From JBBQYA01 sp031412335 (GTDB taxonomy: Bacteria > Bacteroidota > Bacteroidia > Sphingobacteriales > Sphingobacteriaceae): a DNA stretch of 64,000 bases. The position numbers and the translations under genes were made by a program. Location: positions 1-64,000 of the forward strand of contig JANOCT010000013.1 of NCBI GenBank assembly GCA_031412335.1, written 5' to 3'. Below are positions 17,744-26,984 of this stretch, piece by piece. The stretch's first letter is position 1, and every line of letters starts with the position of its first letter. The notes under the pieces were generated by a model. It ran no database searches and was not told the DNA's origin. It was given only the letters and a program-made list of their open reading frames with translations.

Positions 17744-19027
17744 TCAAATAACCTTAATCAAAAAATAATTCTTCTTTCCTTTTTGAACAATTAAATATGT
17801 ACCGTTTAATAATAATTCTTTTCCAATATTTATTTCGCTGTTGCTAATTTTTTCTCTGTTTAGCAGAACACCACCTCCAGCAATCATTTTCTTTGTTTCT
17901 CCTTTTGAAGGAAAAATAGAGGTATAGTTCGCTAATAAATCTTGGATAGAAATAGAAGAGTTAAACAACTCTCTATTAATTTCAAACTGTGGAATACCTT
18001 CAAAAACTTCAAGAATAAATTCATTTGATTTGCCTTTCAAAAATTCGAGGGAACCATTTGCAAATAAGAAATCAGTTGTGCTAGTTGCAGTTTCAAGAGC
18101 AATTTTACCATGAACTCTCTCTGTTACATCTTCAGCTAAAACCTTTTGTAGATTGCGTAAATGTGGTGCAGTTTTATGCTCAGAAATTATTTTTTCTACA
18201 TCGCCTTGATTTAACAATGTGAATATTTTAATAAAAATCTCAGCATCTTCATCACTAGTATTTAGCCAAAACTGATAAAATTTAAATGGTGAAGTAAGGG
18301 TTGCATCCAGCCAAATATTTCCACCTTCTGATTTTCCAAATTTAGTACCATCCGATTTTTTAATTAATTGTGTTGTTAATGCAAAAGCATCGCCTCCAGC
18401 TTTTCTCCTTATTAATTCAGTACCCGTCAAAATATTACCCCATTGATCTGAACCACCCATTTGAATGACACAATTTTTCTCTTTCCATAAATAATAGAAA
18501 TCAAATCCTTGGATTAATTGATAACTGAATTCTGTAAAAGACATCCCGGTTTCTCCATCCATTCTGTTTTTCACCGAATCTTTCGCCATCATATAATTGA
18601 TAGTGATGTGTTTACCTACATCACGAATAAAATCGAGGAAATTAAGTTTTTTAAACCAGTCATAATTATTTACAATTTCTGCTTTATTAATTCCTTTTTC
18701 AAATTCCAGAAATCTTTCCAATTGATTTTGAATACCTTTTAAATTTTCATTTAAAACATCTTCAGAAAGTAGATTTCGTTCTTTTGATTTGCCAGAAGGA
18801 TCACCAACCATGCCTGTTGCTCCACCCACTAAAACCAATGGAGTATGACCAGATCTTTGAAAATGCAGTAAAGTCATGATCTGCGCCAGACTTCCCACAT
18901 GCAAAGAAATTGCTGTTGGATCGAAGCCGATATACCCTTTCACTTTTTCTTTTTTCAACAACTCTTCCGTTCCTGGAGTTATGTCATGCAACATTCCTCT
19001 CCATCTCAATTCTTCAACAAAATCCAT
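17744..19027 (-). CDS. tyrS: Tyrosine--tRNA ligase
   Basis: Cytoplasmic class I synthetase, 427 residues, normal length. The HIGH-type motif is HVGS at residues 43-46 in FDPTAISLHVGSL, tyrosine-pocket residues lie in YQLIQGFDFYYLW and QMGGSDQWGNI, and the KMSKS-type motif is KFGKS in DGTKFGKSEGG. The C-terminal S4-like RNA-binding domain occupies the last 65 residues (GGGVLLNREKISN). A TATATTTG box lies 20 nt before the ATG. Convergent with the acyltransferase gene, without a terminator between them. Confidence 0.97.
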   Translation of the reverse strand: MDFVEELRWRGMLHDITPGTEELLKKEKVKGYIGFDPTAISLHVGSLAQIMTLLHFQRSGHTPLVLVGGATGMVGDPSGKSKERNLLSEDVLNENLKGIQNQLERFLEFEKGINKAEIVNNYDWFKKLNFLDFIRDVGKHITINYMMAKDSVKNRMDGETGMSFTEFSYQLIQGFDFYYLWKEKNCVIQMGGSDQWGNILTGTELIRRKAGGDAFALTTQLIKKSDGTKFGKSEGGNIWLDATLTSPFKFYQFWLNTSDEDAEIFIKIFTLLNQGDVEKIISEHKTAPHLRNLQKVLAEDVTERVHGKIALETATSTTDFLFANGSLEFLKGKSNEFILEVFEGIPQFEINRELFNSSISIQDLLANYTSIFPSKGETKKMIAGGGVLLNREKISNSEINIGKELLLNGTYLIVQKGKKNYFLIKVI

Positions 19028-19046
19028 TGTGTTATACTTTTTTTGG

Positions 19047-19054
19047 CAAATATA
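19047..19054 (-). promoter_or_regulatory. -7 element TATATTTG of tyrS
   Basis: Perfect TAnnTTTG match on the minus strand, 19 nt upstream of the tyrS ATG. No convincing TTTG at the -33 position. Confidence 0.55.
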
Positions 19055-19193
19055 AACTTTTGAGTAAAGCGAGTGTAGTGTTTCAAACCGTTATTAATTC
19101 GACTTTACCATAATTTAAATTTGACTTAATGTTATCAAAATTTAGAAACTTTAATTTTATTTGAAACAAAATGTCTACTTTAGAATCAAGATT

Positions 19194-19904
19194 ATGAACT
19201 ACTTATCGCACTTTTACTTTGATCAGCATAACAATGACCCATATTACATTGCAGGCATTGCTTTACCAGATATGGTGAAAACTTGTAATAGAAGGTGGAA
19301 TGTTCATCCAGATTCGAGCGTCGGTGAAAACTCATTTCAATCTTCTATTATTAAAGGTTGGAATAGACATTTAGAAGTTGATGCACTTTTTCATAATTCA
19401 GGTTTTTTTAAAACAGAAACAGGAAAAATCAAAAATTACATAGCCGAAATTGATTTCGAAAATAGAAATATCCGTCCGTTTGTGTTAGCTCATATTGGCT
19501 TAGAATTAATCTTAGACCATTATTTATTGAAAACTAAAAAAGTAAGCTCATTACATTATTATCAGATTTTAGCATCCTGTGACTCCAAAGAGTTTTCAAC
19601 TTTTTTAAAACAAAATGGAATTGAAAATTCAGAATTGATCGAAAAATTTTATGCTCAATTTATTGACTATCGTTATTTAAATAATTATCAAAACAATGAA
19701 AACTTCGCTTATGCGTTAAACCGAATATGTAAGCGTGTTTTTGGTGCTGAAATATCATTGCTTAAACAAGAAGAACTTGGTTTTTCATTAAATGCATATA
19801 TTAAGGACTCAGAAAACACATTTATCTTTATATTTAACGAAATTTCGAATCAATTACTTTTAAATGAAGTTCATTTACCTAACAGTTTCCAGCCTACTAA
19901 TTAG
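19194..19904 (+). CDS. AcpH-like (DUF479-type) hydrolase-like protein
   Basis: From ATG at 19194 the product has 236 residues; a TTG at 19161 would add 11 residues that do not look conserved. The start MNYLSHFYFD resembles the opening of acyl-carrier-protein phosphodiesterases, and further His/Asp positions (GWNRHLEVDALFH, LAHIGLELILDHYLL) fit the HD-like metal-binding helices of that family. ACP phosphodiesterases remove phosphopantetheine from carrier proteins, but the match is weak overall and a different hydrolase role is possible. Its last 41 nt overlap the start of the PorV-like gene. Confidence 0.55.
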   Translation: MNYLSHFYFDQHNNDPYYIAGIALPDMVKTCNRRWNVHPDSSVGENSFQSSIIKGWNRHLEVDALFHNSGFFKTETGKIKNYIAEIDFENRNIRPFVLAHIGLELILDHYLLKTKKVSSLHYYQILASCDSKEFSTFLKQNGIENSELIEKFYAQFIDYRYLNNYQNNENFAYALNRICKRVFGAEISLLKQEELGFSLNAYIKDSENTFIFIFNEISNQLLLNEVHLPNSFQPTN

Positions 19905-20958
19905 CTTTTCTCTTTTTGCTCAAAGAAAATACAGTAACGAATTCTTAAATATTGGAGTTGGTTCTAGGGCTTTTGGTATGTCTAATGCAGTTGCAGCTAG
20001 CACAAACGATGTTTATTCTGGTTATTGGAACCCAGCTGGCTTAACCAAAATGAGTGGTAATGCACAAGTTGGGTTAATGCATTCAGAATATTTTGCAGGT
20101 ATTGCGAAATATGATTTCGGAGGTTTTGCAGCCGCTATTGATAATACATCTTTCATTGGATTATCAGTTATTAGGTTCGGAGTAGATGATATTCCCGATA
20201 CTTCTGAATTAATAGATGCAGATGGAAACATAAATTATGATAAAGTAAAATCCTTTTCATCTGCAGATTATGCTTTTTTGCTTTCTTATGCTCGAAAAGT
20301 AAACGTAAAAGATAGTTTGAGATCAGGTTTTAGTTACGGTGCTAATGCAAAAATTATCCACCGTAAAATAGGTTCCTATGGCAAAGCATGGGGTTTTGGA
20401 ATAGATGCTGGTGCTCAATATCGAATTAAAAAATTCACTTTTGCTCTAATGGCGAAGGATATTACGACCACTTTCAACGGATGGAGTTATAATACTGAAA
20501 ATTTAGAGGACGTATTTACCGCTACCAATAACGAAATCCCAAAGAATTCATTAGAAATTACATTGCCAAAATTTATTATAGGAACGGCCTTTTCCTCAGC
20601 AATTTCCAGAAAAATAGGAATAACTACTGAAATTGATTTGGATATTACAACGGATGGACCTAGAAATGTACTTTTCAGAAAACCAGGCACACCGCTAAGT
20701 CTTGATCCTCACATGGGTTTAGAACTCGATTATGCTAAAATTGTGTACTTGCGAGGCGGCGTAGGAAACATTCAACGAACCCTTGATTTTGAAAATCAGG
20801 AGTCTTACACCATTCAACCAAACATAGGTTTAGGATTAAAAATCAGGAATCTCTCGATAGATTATGCACTTACTAATATCGGAAACACCTCTGATGCTTT
20901 ATATTCAAATGTTTTCTCACTGCGTCTCGACCTTATTAAAAAAAAAAGCCTGAGATAA
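19864..20958 (+). CDS. PorV/PorQ-family outer-membrane protein (T9SS-associated)
   Basis: The 364-residue protein has a signal peptide (MKFIYLTVSSLLISFSLFAQ) and the family opening GVGSRAFGMSNAVAASTNDV followed by YWNPAGL, typical of PorV/PorQ beta-barrels, which resemble FadL. The rest alternates short amphipathic strands (GFSYGANAKIIHRKIG, IGLGLKIRNLSIDYALTNIG). PorV shuttles T9SS cargo from the translocon to the attachment complex; this may be a PorV2-type paralogue rather than PorV itself. The signal peptide lies wholly in the 41-nt overlap with the upstream gene, so translation must start inside that gene. Confidence 0.8.
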   Translation: MKFIYLTVSSLLISFSLFAQRKYSNEFLNIGVGSRAFGMSNAVAASTNDVYSGYWNPAGLTKMSGNAQVGLMHSEYFAGIAKYDFGGFAAAIDNTSFIGLSVIRFGVDDIPDTSELIDADGNINYDKVKSFSSADYAFLLSYARKVNVKDSLRSGFSYGANAKIIHRKIGSYGKAWGFGIDAGAQYRIKKFTFALMAKDITTTFNGWSYNTENLEDVFTATNNEIPKNSLEITLPKFIIGTAFSSAISRKIGITTEIDLDITTDGPRNVLFRKPGTPLSLDPHMGLELDYAKIVYLRGGVGNIQRTLDFENQESYTIQPNIGLGLKIRNLSIDYALTNIGNTSDALYSNVFSLRLDLIKKKSLR

Positions 20959-21076
20959 TCGAAATTCCAACTGGACCTAAAGAAATTAATTTGTATCCGG
21001 TAAAATAATACGTCAATACAATCCCAATTTCCAATTTTCTGAATAGTTTTGTTTCAAACTATCTAATAGTTTAATC

Positions 21077-23104
21077 ATGAACCAAGAAGAAGCCGGAGCA
21101 AAAATTAAGCAATTATCAACTGAACTTAAACGCCATAATTACAATTATTATGTGTTAAGTGAAGCTACAATTAGCGATCAAGAGTTTGATTTTTTATTAA
21201 AAGAATTAATTGAACTGGAAACAAAATTCCCAGAATTAATAAAATCCGATTCACCTTCGCAGAAAGTAGGTGGCGAAATCAATAAAAATTTCCAAACGGT
21301 GCAGCATAAATTTCCCATGCTTTCATTGGGAAATACTTATTCAGAAACTGATCTTTTGGCATTTGATATGAGGGTGAAAAAAATTATCGGTGAAGATTTT
21401 AGCTATGTATGCGAATTGAAATTCGACGGTTTGGCAATGGGTATCAGCTATGAAAATGGCGAAATGAAACAAGCTATAACTCGCGGAGATGGTAGTAAAG
21501 GAGATGATGTAACCAATAATGTAAAAACTATTCATGGATTGCCTCATTCCATTAATCAAGCAAATTTGCCTGAAAGTTTCGAAGTACGTGGTGAGGTAAT
21601 AATGCACAGAAAGGCTTTTGATAAACTAAATGAAGCGCGAATAAAAGAAGGGGAACAACCTTTCGCAAATCCCAGAAATTTTGCTTCAGGGAGTATGAAA
21701 CTGCAAGATCCGACTCAAGTAGCTAAACGCCCAATGGATTGTTTTATTTATGGTTTTTACGCAAATTCTATATATAAAAATGGGCATTTCGAAAATATGA
21801 TGGCGTTAAAGGATCAGGGATTTAATGTTTCTGATCATATAAAAAAATGTAAAACTATTGTCGAAGTTTTAGATTATATTAAAAAATGGGAAATAGAACG
21901 GGAAAAGCTTAGCTACGATATTGATGGAATCGTTATAAAAGTAAATGAAATTAACTTGCAGGAGGAATTAGGATTTACGGTTAAATCACCACGTTGGGCA
22001 ATTTCCTATAAATATCAGGCAATGCAAGCCACTACTTTACTGAAACAGGTTACCTATCAGGTTGGTAGAACCGGAGCAGTAACTCCAGTTGCTAATTTAG
22101 AGCCTGTGCAACTTGCTGGAACTGTGGTAAAAAGGGCAACTTTGCATAATGCTAACGAGATTTTGCGACTTGACTTGCATGAGGGTGATACGGTTTTGAT
22201 TGAAAAAGGAGGAGAAATTATTCCTAAAATAATCAGTGTTGTTCCAGAATTTAGGTTGGCAAACTCAAAAGCAATTGAATTTCCGGATAAATGTCCAGTT
22301 TGCAATACATCATTAATTAGAAATGAAGGAGAGGCAGTTTTTTATTGTCCAAATGATAAAGAATGTGCTCCACAAGTAATCGGCAGAATTCAACATTTCA
22401 CTAGCCGCAAAGCGATGAACATAGATGGAATGGGGGATGAAACCGTAGAATTATTGGTAAAAGAGAATTTAATACACTCACTTGCAGATATTTATCAATT
22501 AAATAACAATAGAGAATTATTGCTTGGTATAGGCAGGCTTGGCAAAAAATCGGTTGATAACTTGCTTACCGGCATTGAAAATTCAAAACAAATGCCTTTT
22601 GAAAAAGTGCTATTTGGCATTGGAATTAGATTTGTAGGCGAAACGATCGCAAAAAAATTAGCGAATCATTTTATAACTATTGATGAATTAATAAAAGCAA
22701 CATATGATGAACTTTTGCTTGCAGATGAAATTGGAGACAAGATTGCATTGAGCGTAATAGAATTTTTTGATCAACAAATAAATATTGATTTGATTGAAAA
22801 ATTAAGAAGAGCAGGTCTTAACTTAGCAGTTGAAGAAAAAAGTAATCAACCAACTTCGGACAAATTAAAAGGAATAAGCTTTGTTCTTTCTGGCGTTTTT
22901 GAAAAATATAGTAGAGAAGAATTAATAAAAATGATTGAAGAGAATGGCGGAAAAAATCTTAGCGCAGTTTCTTCCAAATTAAATTACCTAGTTGCTGGAG
23001 AAAACATGGGACCTTCAAAAGCTGAAAAAGCAGCTTCTCTTAACATTCCTGTGATTAGTGAAACTGAACTTATAACAATGATACAACATGAAAATATTTT
23101 ATAA
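21077..23104 (+). CDS. ligA: NAD-dependent DNA ligase
   Basis: Joins nicks in replication and repair using NAD+. At 675 residues it is full length. The order is the Ia domain, the adenylation domain with the Lys115-x-Asp-Gly motif (ELKFDGLA) and GRTGAVTPVANLEPV in the OB fold, a four-Cys zinc finger (CPVC at about 405 and the later CPNDKECAPQ), helix-hairpin-helix repeats, and a C-terminal BRCT domain (GISFVLSGVFEKYSREEL, about 595-670). The frame is complete. The last 17 nt overlap the next gene, indicating coupling with DUF6913 and dapA downstream. Confidence 0.98.
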   Translation: MNQEEAGAKIKQLSTELKRHNYNYYVLSEATISDQEFDFLLKELIELETKFPELIKSDSPSQKVGGEINKNFQTVQHKFPMLSLGNTYSETDLLAFDMRVKKIIGEDFSYVCELKFDGLAMGISYENGEMKQAITRGDGSKGDDVTNNVKTIHGLPHSINQANLPESFEVRGEVIMHRKAFDKLNEARIKEGEQPFANPRNFASGSMKLQDPTQVAKRPMDCFIYGFYANSIYKNGHFENMMALKDQGFNVSDHIKKCKTIVEVLDYIKKWEIEREKLSYDIDGIVIKVNEINLQEELGFTVKSPRWAISYKYQAMQATTLLKQVTYQVGRTGAVTPVANLEPVQLAGTVVKRATLHNANEILRLDLHEGDTVLIEKGGEIIPKIISVVPEFRLANSKAIEFPDKCPVCNTSLIRNEGEAVFYCPNDKECAPQVIGRIQHFTSRKAMNIDGMGDETVELLVKENLIHSLADIYQLNNNRELLLGIGRLGKKSVDNLLTGIENSKQMPFEKVLFGIGIRFVGETIAKKLANHFITIDELIKATYDELLLADEIGDKIALSVIEFFDQQINIDLIEKLRRAGLNLAVEEKSNQPTSDKLKGISFVLSGVFEKYSREELIKMIEENGGKNLSAVSSKLNYLVAGENMGPSKAEKAASLNIPVISETELITMIQHENIL

Positions 23105-23639
23105 TAACCGCCTTGCCATAGCCTATAAGCAATTGCAAAAAGAAGTTAGAAAGTTAAAAAGCAAGCAGACGATTGAAAAAGTACAATACGATAATGTAAC
23201 TAGTGTAGGTTTACTTTTCGAAGCAAAGGAAGAAACTGATATCGTAAACATCGAAAACTTTATACAAACACTAGAAAAAGAACATAAAAAAGTAAAAGCA
23301 TTAGGTATTATTTCTGAGAAACTTCTTGAAACCATAAAAAAGCCTTTGCATGGAGTTGAATTTTTTACTTTTAAAGATGTGAATTGGAAACTAGCTCCAG
23401 AACATGAAAATGTTAAGAAATTTATCATCTCGGAGTTAGATATGCTTATCAATCTATCCATGGGCAAATGTTTTCCAATGACTTTTATTGCAGCACATAC
23501 GCCAGCACGATTCAGAATTGGTGAATTCCAACCTGCTAGTAGTTTTGTTTATGATTTTATGATAGATAACGGTGAAAGCAACGAGCTATCGAGATTCATA
23601 ACCAATGTTAGTCATTACTTAAATTTATTAAAGAAATAA
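23088..23639 (+). CDS. DUF6913 family protein
   Basis: A 183-residue cytoplasmic protein found almost only in Bacteroidota. It begins with a basic helix (RLAIAYKQLQKEVRKLKSKQ), then an alpha/beta body (SVGLLFEAKEETDIVNIENF, KALGIISEKLL) and the conserved closing region RFRIGEF near residue 146 followed by YDFMIDNGE. Function unknown. It starts inside the last codons of ligA and dapA begins 4 nt after its stop, an arrangement that I believe recurs in relatives and may point to a housekeeping role. Confidence 0.75.
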   Translation: MKIFYNNRLAIAYKQLQKEVRKLKSKQTIEKVQYDNVTSVGLLFEAKEETDIVNIENFIQTLEKEHKKVKALGIISEKLLETIKKPLHGVEFFTFKDVNWKLAPEHENVKKFIISELDMLINLSMGKCFPMTFIAAHTPARFRIGEFQPASSFVYDFMIDNGESNELSRFITNVSHYLNLLKK

Positions 23640-23643
23640 TCAC

Positions 23644-24516
23644 ATGAATTTACAGGGCATTGGTGTAGCACTTGTCACACCTTTCGATAATGAGGGAGAA
23701 ATTGATTTTTTGAACCTTGAAAAATTAATCAATCATTTGATTAATAATGGAATAGATTACATTGTTCCGATTGGTACCACGGGAGAATCGGTAACATTAA
23801 GCTCAGATGAAAAATTAGAAATTTTTAGATTTACAGCCAAAATTGCTGCAGGCAGAATAAAATTGGTTGCGGGTATTGGTGGAAATAACACCAAAGAGCT
23901 TATCGATTTTATGAGCAAATTTGATCCTACAGGATATTCTGCAATTTTATCAGTAAGTCCTTATTATAACAGACCGAACCAGGAAGGTATTTACCAACAT
24001 TATAAAATTTTTGCAGAATCGGCTCCGCTGCCAGTTATCCTTTATAATGTACCTACACGTACCGGTAGTAACCTCCAAGTTTCAACGATTTTAAGACTTG
24101 CCAACGAAAAAAATATTGTTGGAATTAAAGAAGCGTCTGGGAATATGAGTCAATGTATGGAGTTAGCAGCTAAAAAACCAAAGGATTTTCTGTTGATTAG
24201 CGGTGATGATGCCCTTACACTACCATTAATAAGTCTCGGTTTCGACGGAATTATCTCTGTTGTAGGAAATATATTTCCAGCAAAATTTTCTAAAATGACT
24301 CATTTTGCCTTGCAAGGAAACTACAATGCCGCACGAGAAATTCATAATGAACTACTCGAATTTATTGATTTATTGTTTGCAGACGGTAGCCCTGGAGGAG
24401 TAAAAGCAGGCCTAAAATCGATGGGAATCTGCGGAGATTATGTTCGATTACCATTGACAAAGGTAAATGCTGAAGTAGCAAACTCAATCCATAAATTTAT
24501 AGAATCTAAAAAATAA
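23644..24516 (+). CDS. dapA: 4-hydroxy-tetrahydrodipicolinate synthase
   Basis: First committed step to diaminopimelate and lysine: condenses pyruvate with aspartate semialdehyde in the cytoplasm. The 290-residue TIM barrel has the Schiff-base Lys162 in VGIKEASGN, the proton-relay Tyr134 in VILYNVPTRTG, the Thr pair in GTTGES (44-49) and the SPYYNRPNQEG loop (105-115). The product pathway feeds meso-diaminopimelate to MurE, encoded 15 kb away in this window. Third gene of the ligA-DUF6913-dapA run, ending in a strong terminator. Confidence 0.97.
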   Translation: MNLQGIGVALVTPFDNEGEIDFLNLEKLINHLINNGIDYIVPIGTTGESVTLSSDEKLEIFRFTAKIAAGRIKLVAGIGGNNTKELIDFMSKFDPTGYSAILSVSPYYNRPNQEGIYQHYKIFAESAPLPVILYNVPTRTGSNLQVSTILRLANEKNIVGIKEASGNMSQCMELAAKKPKDFLLISGDDALTLPLISLGFDGIISVVGNIFPAKFSKMTHFALQGNYNAAREIHNELLEFIDLLFADGSPGGVKAGLKSMGICGDYVRLPLTKVNAEVANSIHKFIESKK

Positions 24517-24534
24517 TTGATCTTAATATTAAAC

Positions 24535-24570
24535 AAAAAACCCACTTGAATCAATTCAAGTGGGTTTTTT
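24535..24570. terminator. Bidirectional terminator between dapA and the histone-like gene
   Basis: CCCACTTGAA (24541-24550), loop TCAA, TTCAAGTGGG (24555-24564), with six A before and seven T after. It works in both directions and serves the converging dapA and H1-like genes. Confidence 0.9.
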
Positions 24571-24590
24571 TACTTAAGTAAAAAAAAATA

Positions 24591-24797
24591 TTACTTTTTA
24601 GTTGCTTTAGCAGCCTTTGCAGCTTCTTTGTTTTTGTGGTCTTGTACTTCTAAACGAATTGATTGAGCAAGGTTTTTTAAATCCTGCATTCCTTTTCTTA
24701 CACGGGTTCCAGCAGCGCTGTTTCCTTTGTTGTAAAACTTGTCTGCATCACCTTCTAGTTCAGTTACCAGATTTTTGAATTCATTGAATTTTTTCAT
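24591..24797 (-). CDS. Histone H1-like protein (Hc1 family)
   Basis: A 68-residue basic protein: a helical N-terminal part (KFNEFKNLVTELEGDADKFY), then GNSAAGTRVRKGMQDLKNLA and an Ala/Lys tail (KEAAKAAKATKK). This is the Bacteroidota form of the chlamydial Hc1/H1-like DNA-binding proteins. It probably compacts DNA or binds it non-specifically. Single gene with its own terminator downstream. Confidence 0.88.
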   Translation of the reverse strand: MKKFNEFKNLVTELEGDADKFYNKGNSAAGTRVRKGMQDLKNLAQSIRLEVQDHKNKEAAKAAKATKK

Positions 24798-24889
24798 TTT
24801 AGAATCTTTTTAAAAGTTTTAATTTCAGTATTTATTGTTTAAGCTAATGTAGAATCATTTATTTAAAAAAACAACACTTAAAAAAAATA

Positions 24890-26131
24890 TTATGCTTCTG
24901 CTAATTTTTGTTGTTGATACTTACCTGCATCTAATTTTACAACCACTTCGCTGAACGCTTCCAAGGTTCTATTAACATCTTCGATGGTATGCAATGCAGT
25001 TGGAATAATTCTTAGCATTAATTGCCCTTTAGGAATCACCGGATACATTACAATAGAACAAAAAATTCCATAATTCTGTCTCAAATCCATAATCATATTG
25101 GTTGCTTCTGTTATATCACCATTAACAAATACGGGTGTAACCATGGTATTAGTAACTCCAATGTTAAAACCTCTTGCTTTTAATCCACTTTGTAGCGCAT
25201 TGGCAATTATCCAAAGATTATCTTTTAGTTCAGGTTTGGTTCTCAGCAACTCTAATCTTTTTCTTAAACCGATAACCATTGGCATAGGTAATGATTTGGC
25301 AAATGTTTGGGATCGCATATTGTATCTCAAATAATTGCAGATTTCTTCCGTACTAGAAATAAATGCTCCAATACCAGCCATTGATTTAGCAAATGTTCCA
25401 AAATAAATATCTACTCCATCAATAACTCCTTGTTGTTCATGAGTTCCGGCTCCTGTTGCACCCATAGTACCAAAACCATGTGCATCGTCTATTAATAATC
25501 TGAATTTGAATTTACTTTTTAAATCTACTACTTCTTTCAATTTCCCCATCGCACCCGACATGCCAAAAACTCCTTCTGTAATTACCAAAATTGCCCCACC
25601 TGTATTTTCTACCCATTTGGTTGCTCGCTCCAATTGCTTTTCCAAACTGGTCATATCATTGTGTGTATAAACAAATCTTTTTCCGGCGTGTAATCGAACT
25701 CCATCGATAATACAGGCATGCGATTCTGCATCATATACAATTACATCATGTCTGTCAACTAATGAATCAATTGCCGACATAATACCTTGATAACCATAGT
25801 TTAATAAAAAAGTATCCTCTTTTCCTACAAATTCAGAAAGTTCTTTTTCTAATGCTTCGTGGTGGTTTGAGTTTCCGGACATCATTCTAGCACCCATTGG
25901 GTAAGCTAATCCAAATTCTTTTGTGCCTTCTTCATCGGCTTTCCTTACTTCGGGATGATTTGCCAGACCTAAATAGTTGTTTAAACTCCATACTAAATGC
26001 TCTTTTCCTCTAAAAAACATGTGAGGAGCAATAGGTCCTTCTAATTTCGGAAATGAAAAATAACCATGCGCCATTTTTCTATGTTGCCCTAAGGGACCTT
26101 GATTTTTTGAAATTTTGTCGAATAAATCCAA
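24890..26131 (-). CDS. Alpha-oxoamine synthase (serine palmitoyltransferase / cysteate acyltransferase-like)
   Basis: A 413-residue PLP enzyme of the alpha-oxoamine synthase family, which condenses an amino acid with an acyl thioester and loses CO2. The Schiff-base Lys is in YFGTFAKSMAGIGAF (about residue 246), the cofactor Asp-x2-His in IDDAHGFGTMGATGAG, and the entry motif WSLNNYLGLANHPEV near residue 50. The N-terminus (GYFSFPKLEGPIAP) is unlike typical KBL or BioF. In this phylum the candidates are serine palmitoyltransferase (sphingolipids), cysteate acyltransferase (capnine sulfonolipids), KBL and BioF; sequence alone does not decide. No bio or tdh gene is adjacent. It has a textbook promoter. 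Confidence 0.85.
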   Translation of the reverse strand: MDLFDKISKNQGPLGQHRKMAHGYFSFPKLEGPIAPHMFFRGKEHLVWSLNNYLGLANHPEVRKADEEGTKEFGLAYPMGARMMSGNSNHHEALEKELSEFVGKEDTFLLNYGYQGIMSAIDSLVDRHDVIVYDAESHACIIDGVRLHAGKRFVYTHNDMTSLEKQLERATKWVENTGGAILVITEGVFGMSGAMGKLKEVVDLKSKFKFRLLIDDAHGFGTMGATGAGTHEQQGVIDGVDIYFGTFAKSMAGIGAFISSTEEICNYLRYNMRSQTFAKSLPMPMVIGLRKRLELLRTKPELKDNLWIIANALQSGLKARGFNIGVTNTMVTPVFVNGDITEATNMIMDLRQNYGIFCSIVMYPVIPKGQLMLRIIPTALHTIEDVNRTLEAFSEVVVKLDAGKYQQQKLAEA

Positions 26132-26490
26132 TGTGTGTTTATTTAATGTTAACTGAATATTAATTTCTTATTTTTTGCAAATTTAAACTATATTAACTCA
26201 TTAACAAAGTGAAGTGTTTTTGAATTTTAACAGAAAAATTGATGGAAATAGAATTCACAAAAAATCAGAAGTGAGAAAATTATAATATGTTGTTTAATAA
26301 GTGAACTTAAAGCTAAAGTTCAAAATCAGAAATTAAAAGTAAACAATTAAAATATTTGTGCCCTTTAAAGTGTATTCAAGCACTTATTTAAATTATGTTA
26401 AAAAAAATTAACTATTTGTAAAATATTTAAGTTCAATTAGAAAAAAAATTGTATTCATAAAAGGTAGATGAAATAAATTAAGTTTAGGTA
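26132..26490. other. Gene-free intergenic region
   Basis: Very AT-rich divergent spacer. Apart from the promoter at 26178-26208 I see no coding frame, repeat or stable hairpin. The plus-strand promoter for the GreA-like gene must lie here but I find no clean match. Confidence 0.5.
26178..26208 (-). promoter_or_regulatory. Consensus Bacteroidota promoter TTTG-N19-TAAATTTG
   Basis: On the minus strand TTTG (26205-26208) is followed after 19 nt by TAAATTTG (26178-26185), an exact match to TTTG/TAnnTTTG. It lies 46 nt upstream of the alpha-oxoamine synthase ATG. Confidence 0.75.
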
Positions 26491-26943
26491 ATGGAGGAAA
26501 TAAAGTTAACATTAAGTAGATTGTGTCATGAAAATCTGAATCAAAAATTGGAAAGCTTATTAAAAGCTAGTAAAAGTTTGAAAGATGCCGCTGGAGAGGA
26601 TACAAAAAGTAGCGCAGGTGATAAATATGAAACGGGTAGAGCTATGTTCCAACAAGAAATGGATAAATTAGACAGGCAAATATTTGAGATAAAAAAACAA
26701 AAAGCTAACCTAGATGCTATAAGTTTTGAAGCAAAAAGAGATAGTGTACAACTTGGGAGTTTAGTTACAACTAATCAGGGCAATTTTTTTATAGCTGTTG
26801 CTGTTGGCAAAATTGAAGTGGATAATCAATTTTACTTTGCGGTTTCAGCTGAATCGCCGTTGGCAATAATAATGAAAGGCAAAATAGAGGGAGCTGTTTT
26901 TACATTTATTAATAAAGAATATAAGATTTTAACCATTTGCTAA
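26491..26943 (+). CDS. GreA/GreB C-terminal-domain-like protein
   Basis: 150 residues: an N-terminal coiled coil (about 1-75, LNQKLESLLKASKSLKDAAG and MFQQEMDKLDRQIFEIKKQK) and a C-terminal beta domain (VQLGSLVTTNQGNFFIAVAV ... ISAESPLA-like VSAESPLAIIMKG) that resembles the GreAB FKBP-like domain. Relatives in Bacteroidota are often mislabelled 3-oxoacyl-ACP synthase; nothing here supports that. It could bind the RNA polymerase secondary channel. The acidic tip of the coil that GreA uses for cleavage is present only loosely (AGEDTKSSAGDKYETG), so cleavage stimulation is not assured. Confidence 0.6.
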   Translation: MEEIKLTLSRLCHENLNQKLESLLKASKSLKDAAGEDTKSSAGDKYETGRAMFQQEMDKLDRQIFEIKKQKANLDAISFEAKRDSVQLGSLVTTNQGNFFIAVAVGKIEVDNQFYFAVSAESPLAIIMKGKIEGAVFTFINKEYKILTIC

Positions 26944-26984
26944 TTGGTTTTATGAAGGCAAAATAGTGGTTTGCATTTAAATGT

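Noticed and set aside
21341..23467. Minus-strand frames in ligA and DUF6913
   Set aside because: Antisense to well-conserved domains, no independent support.
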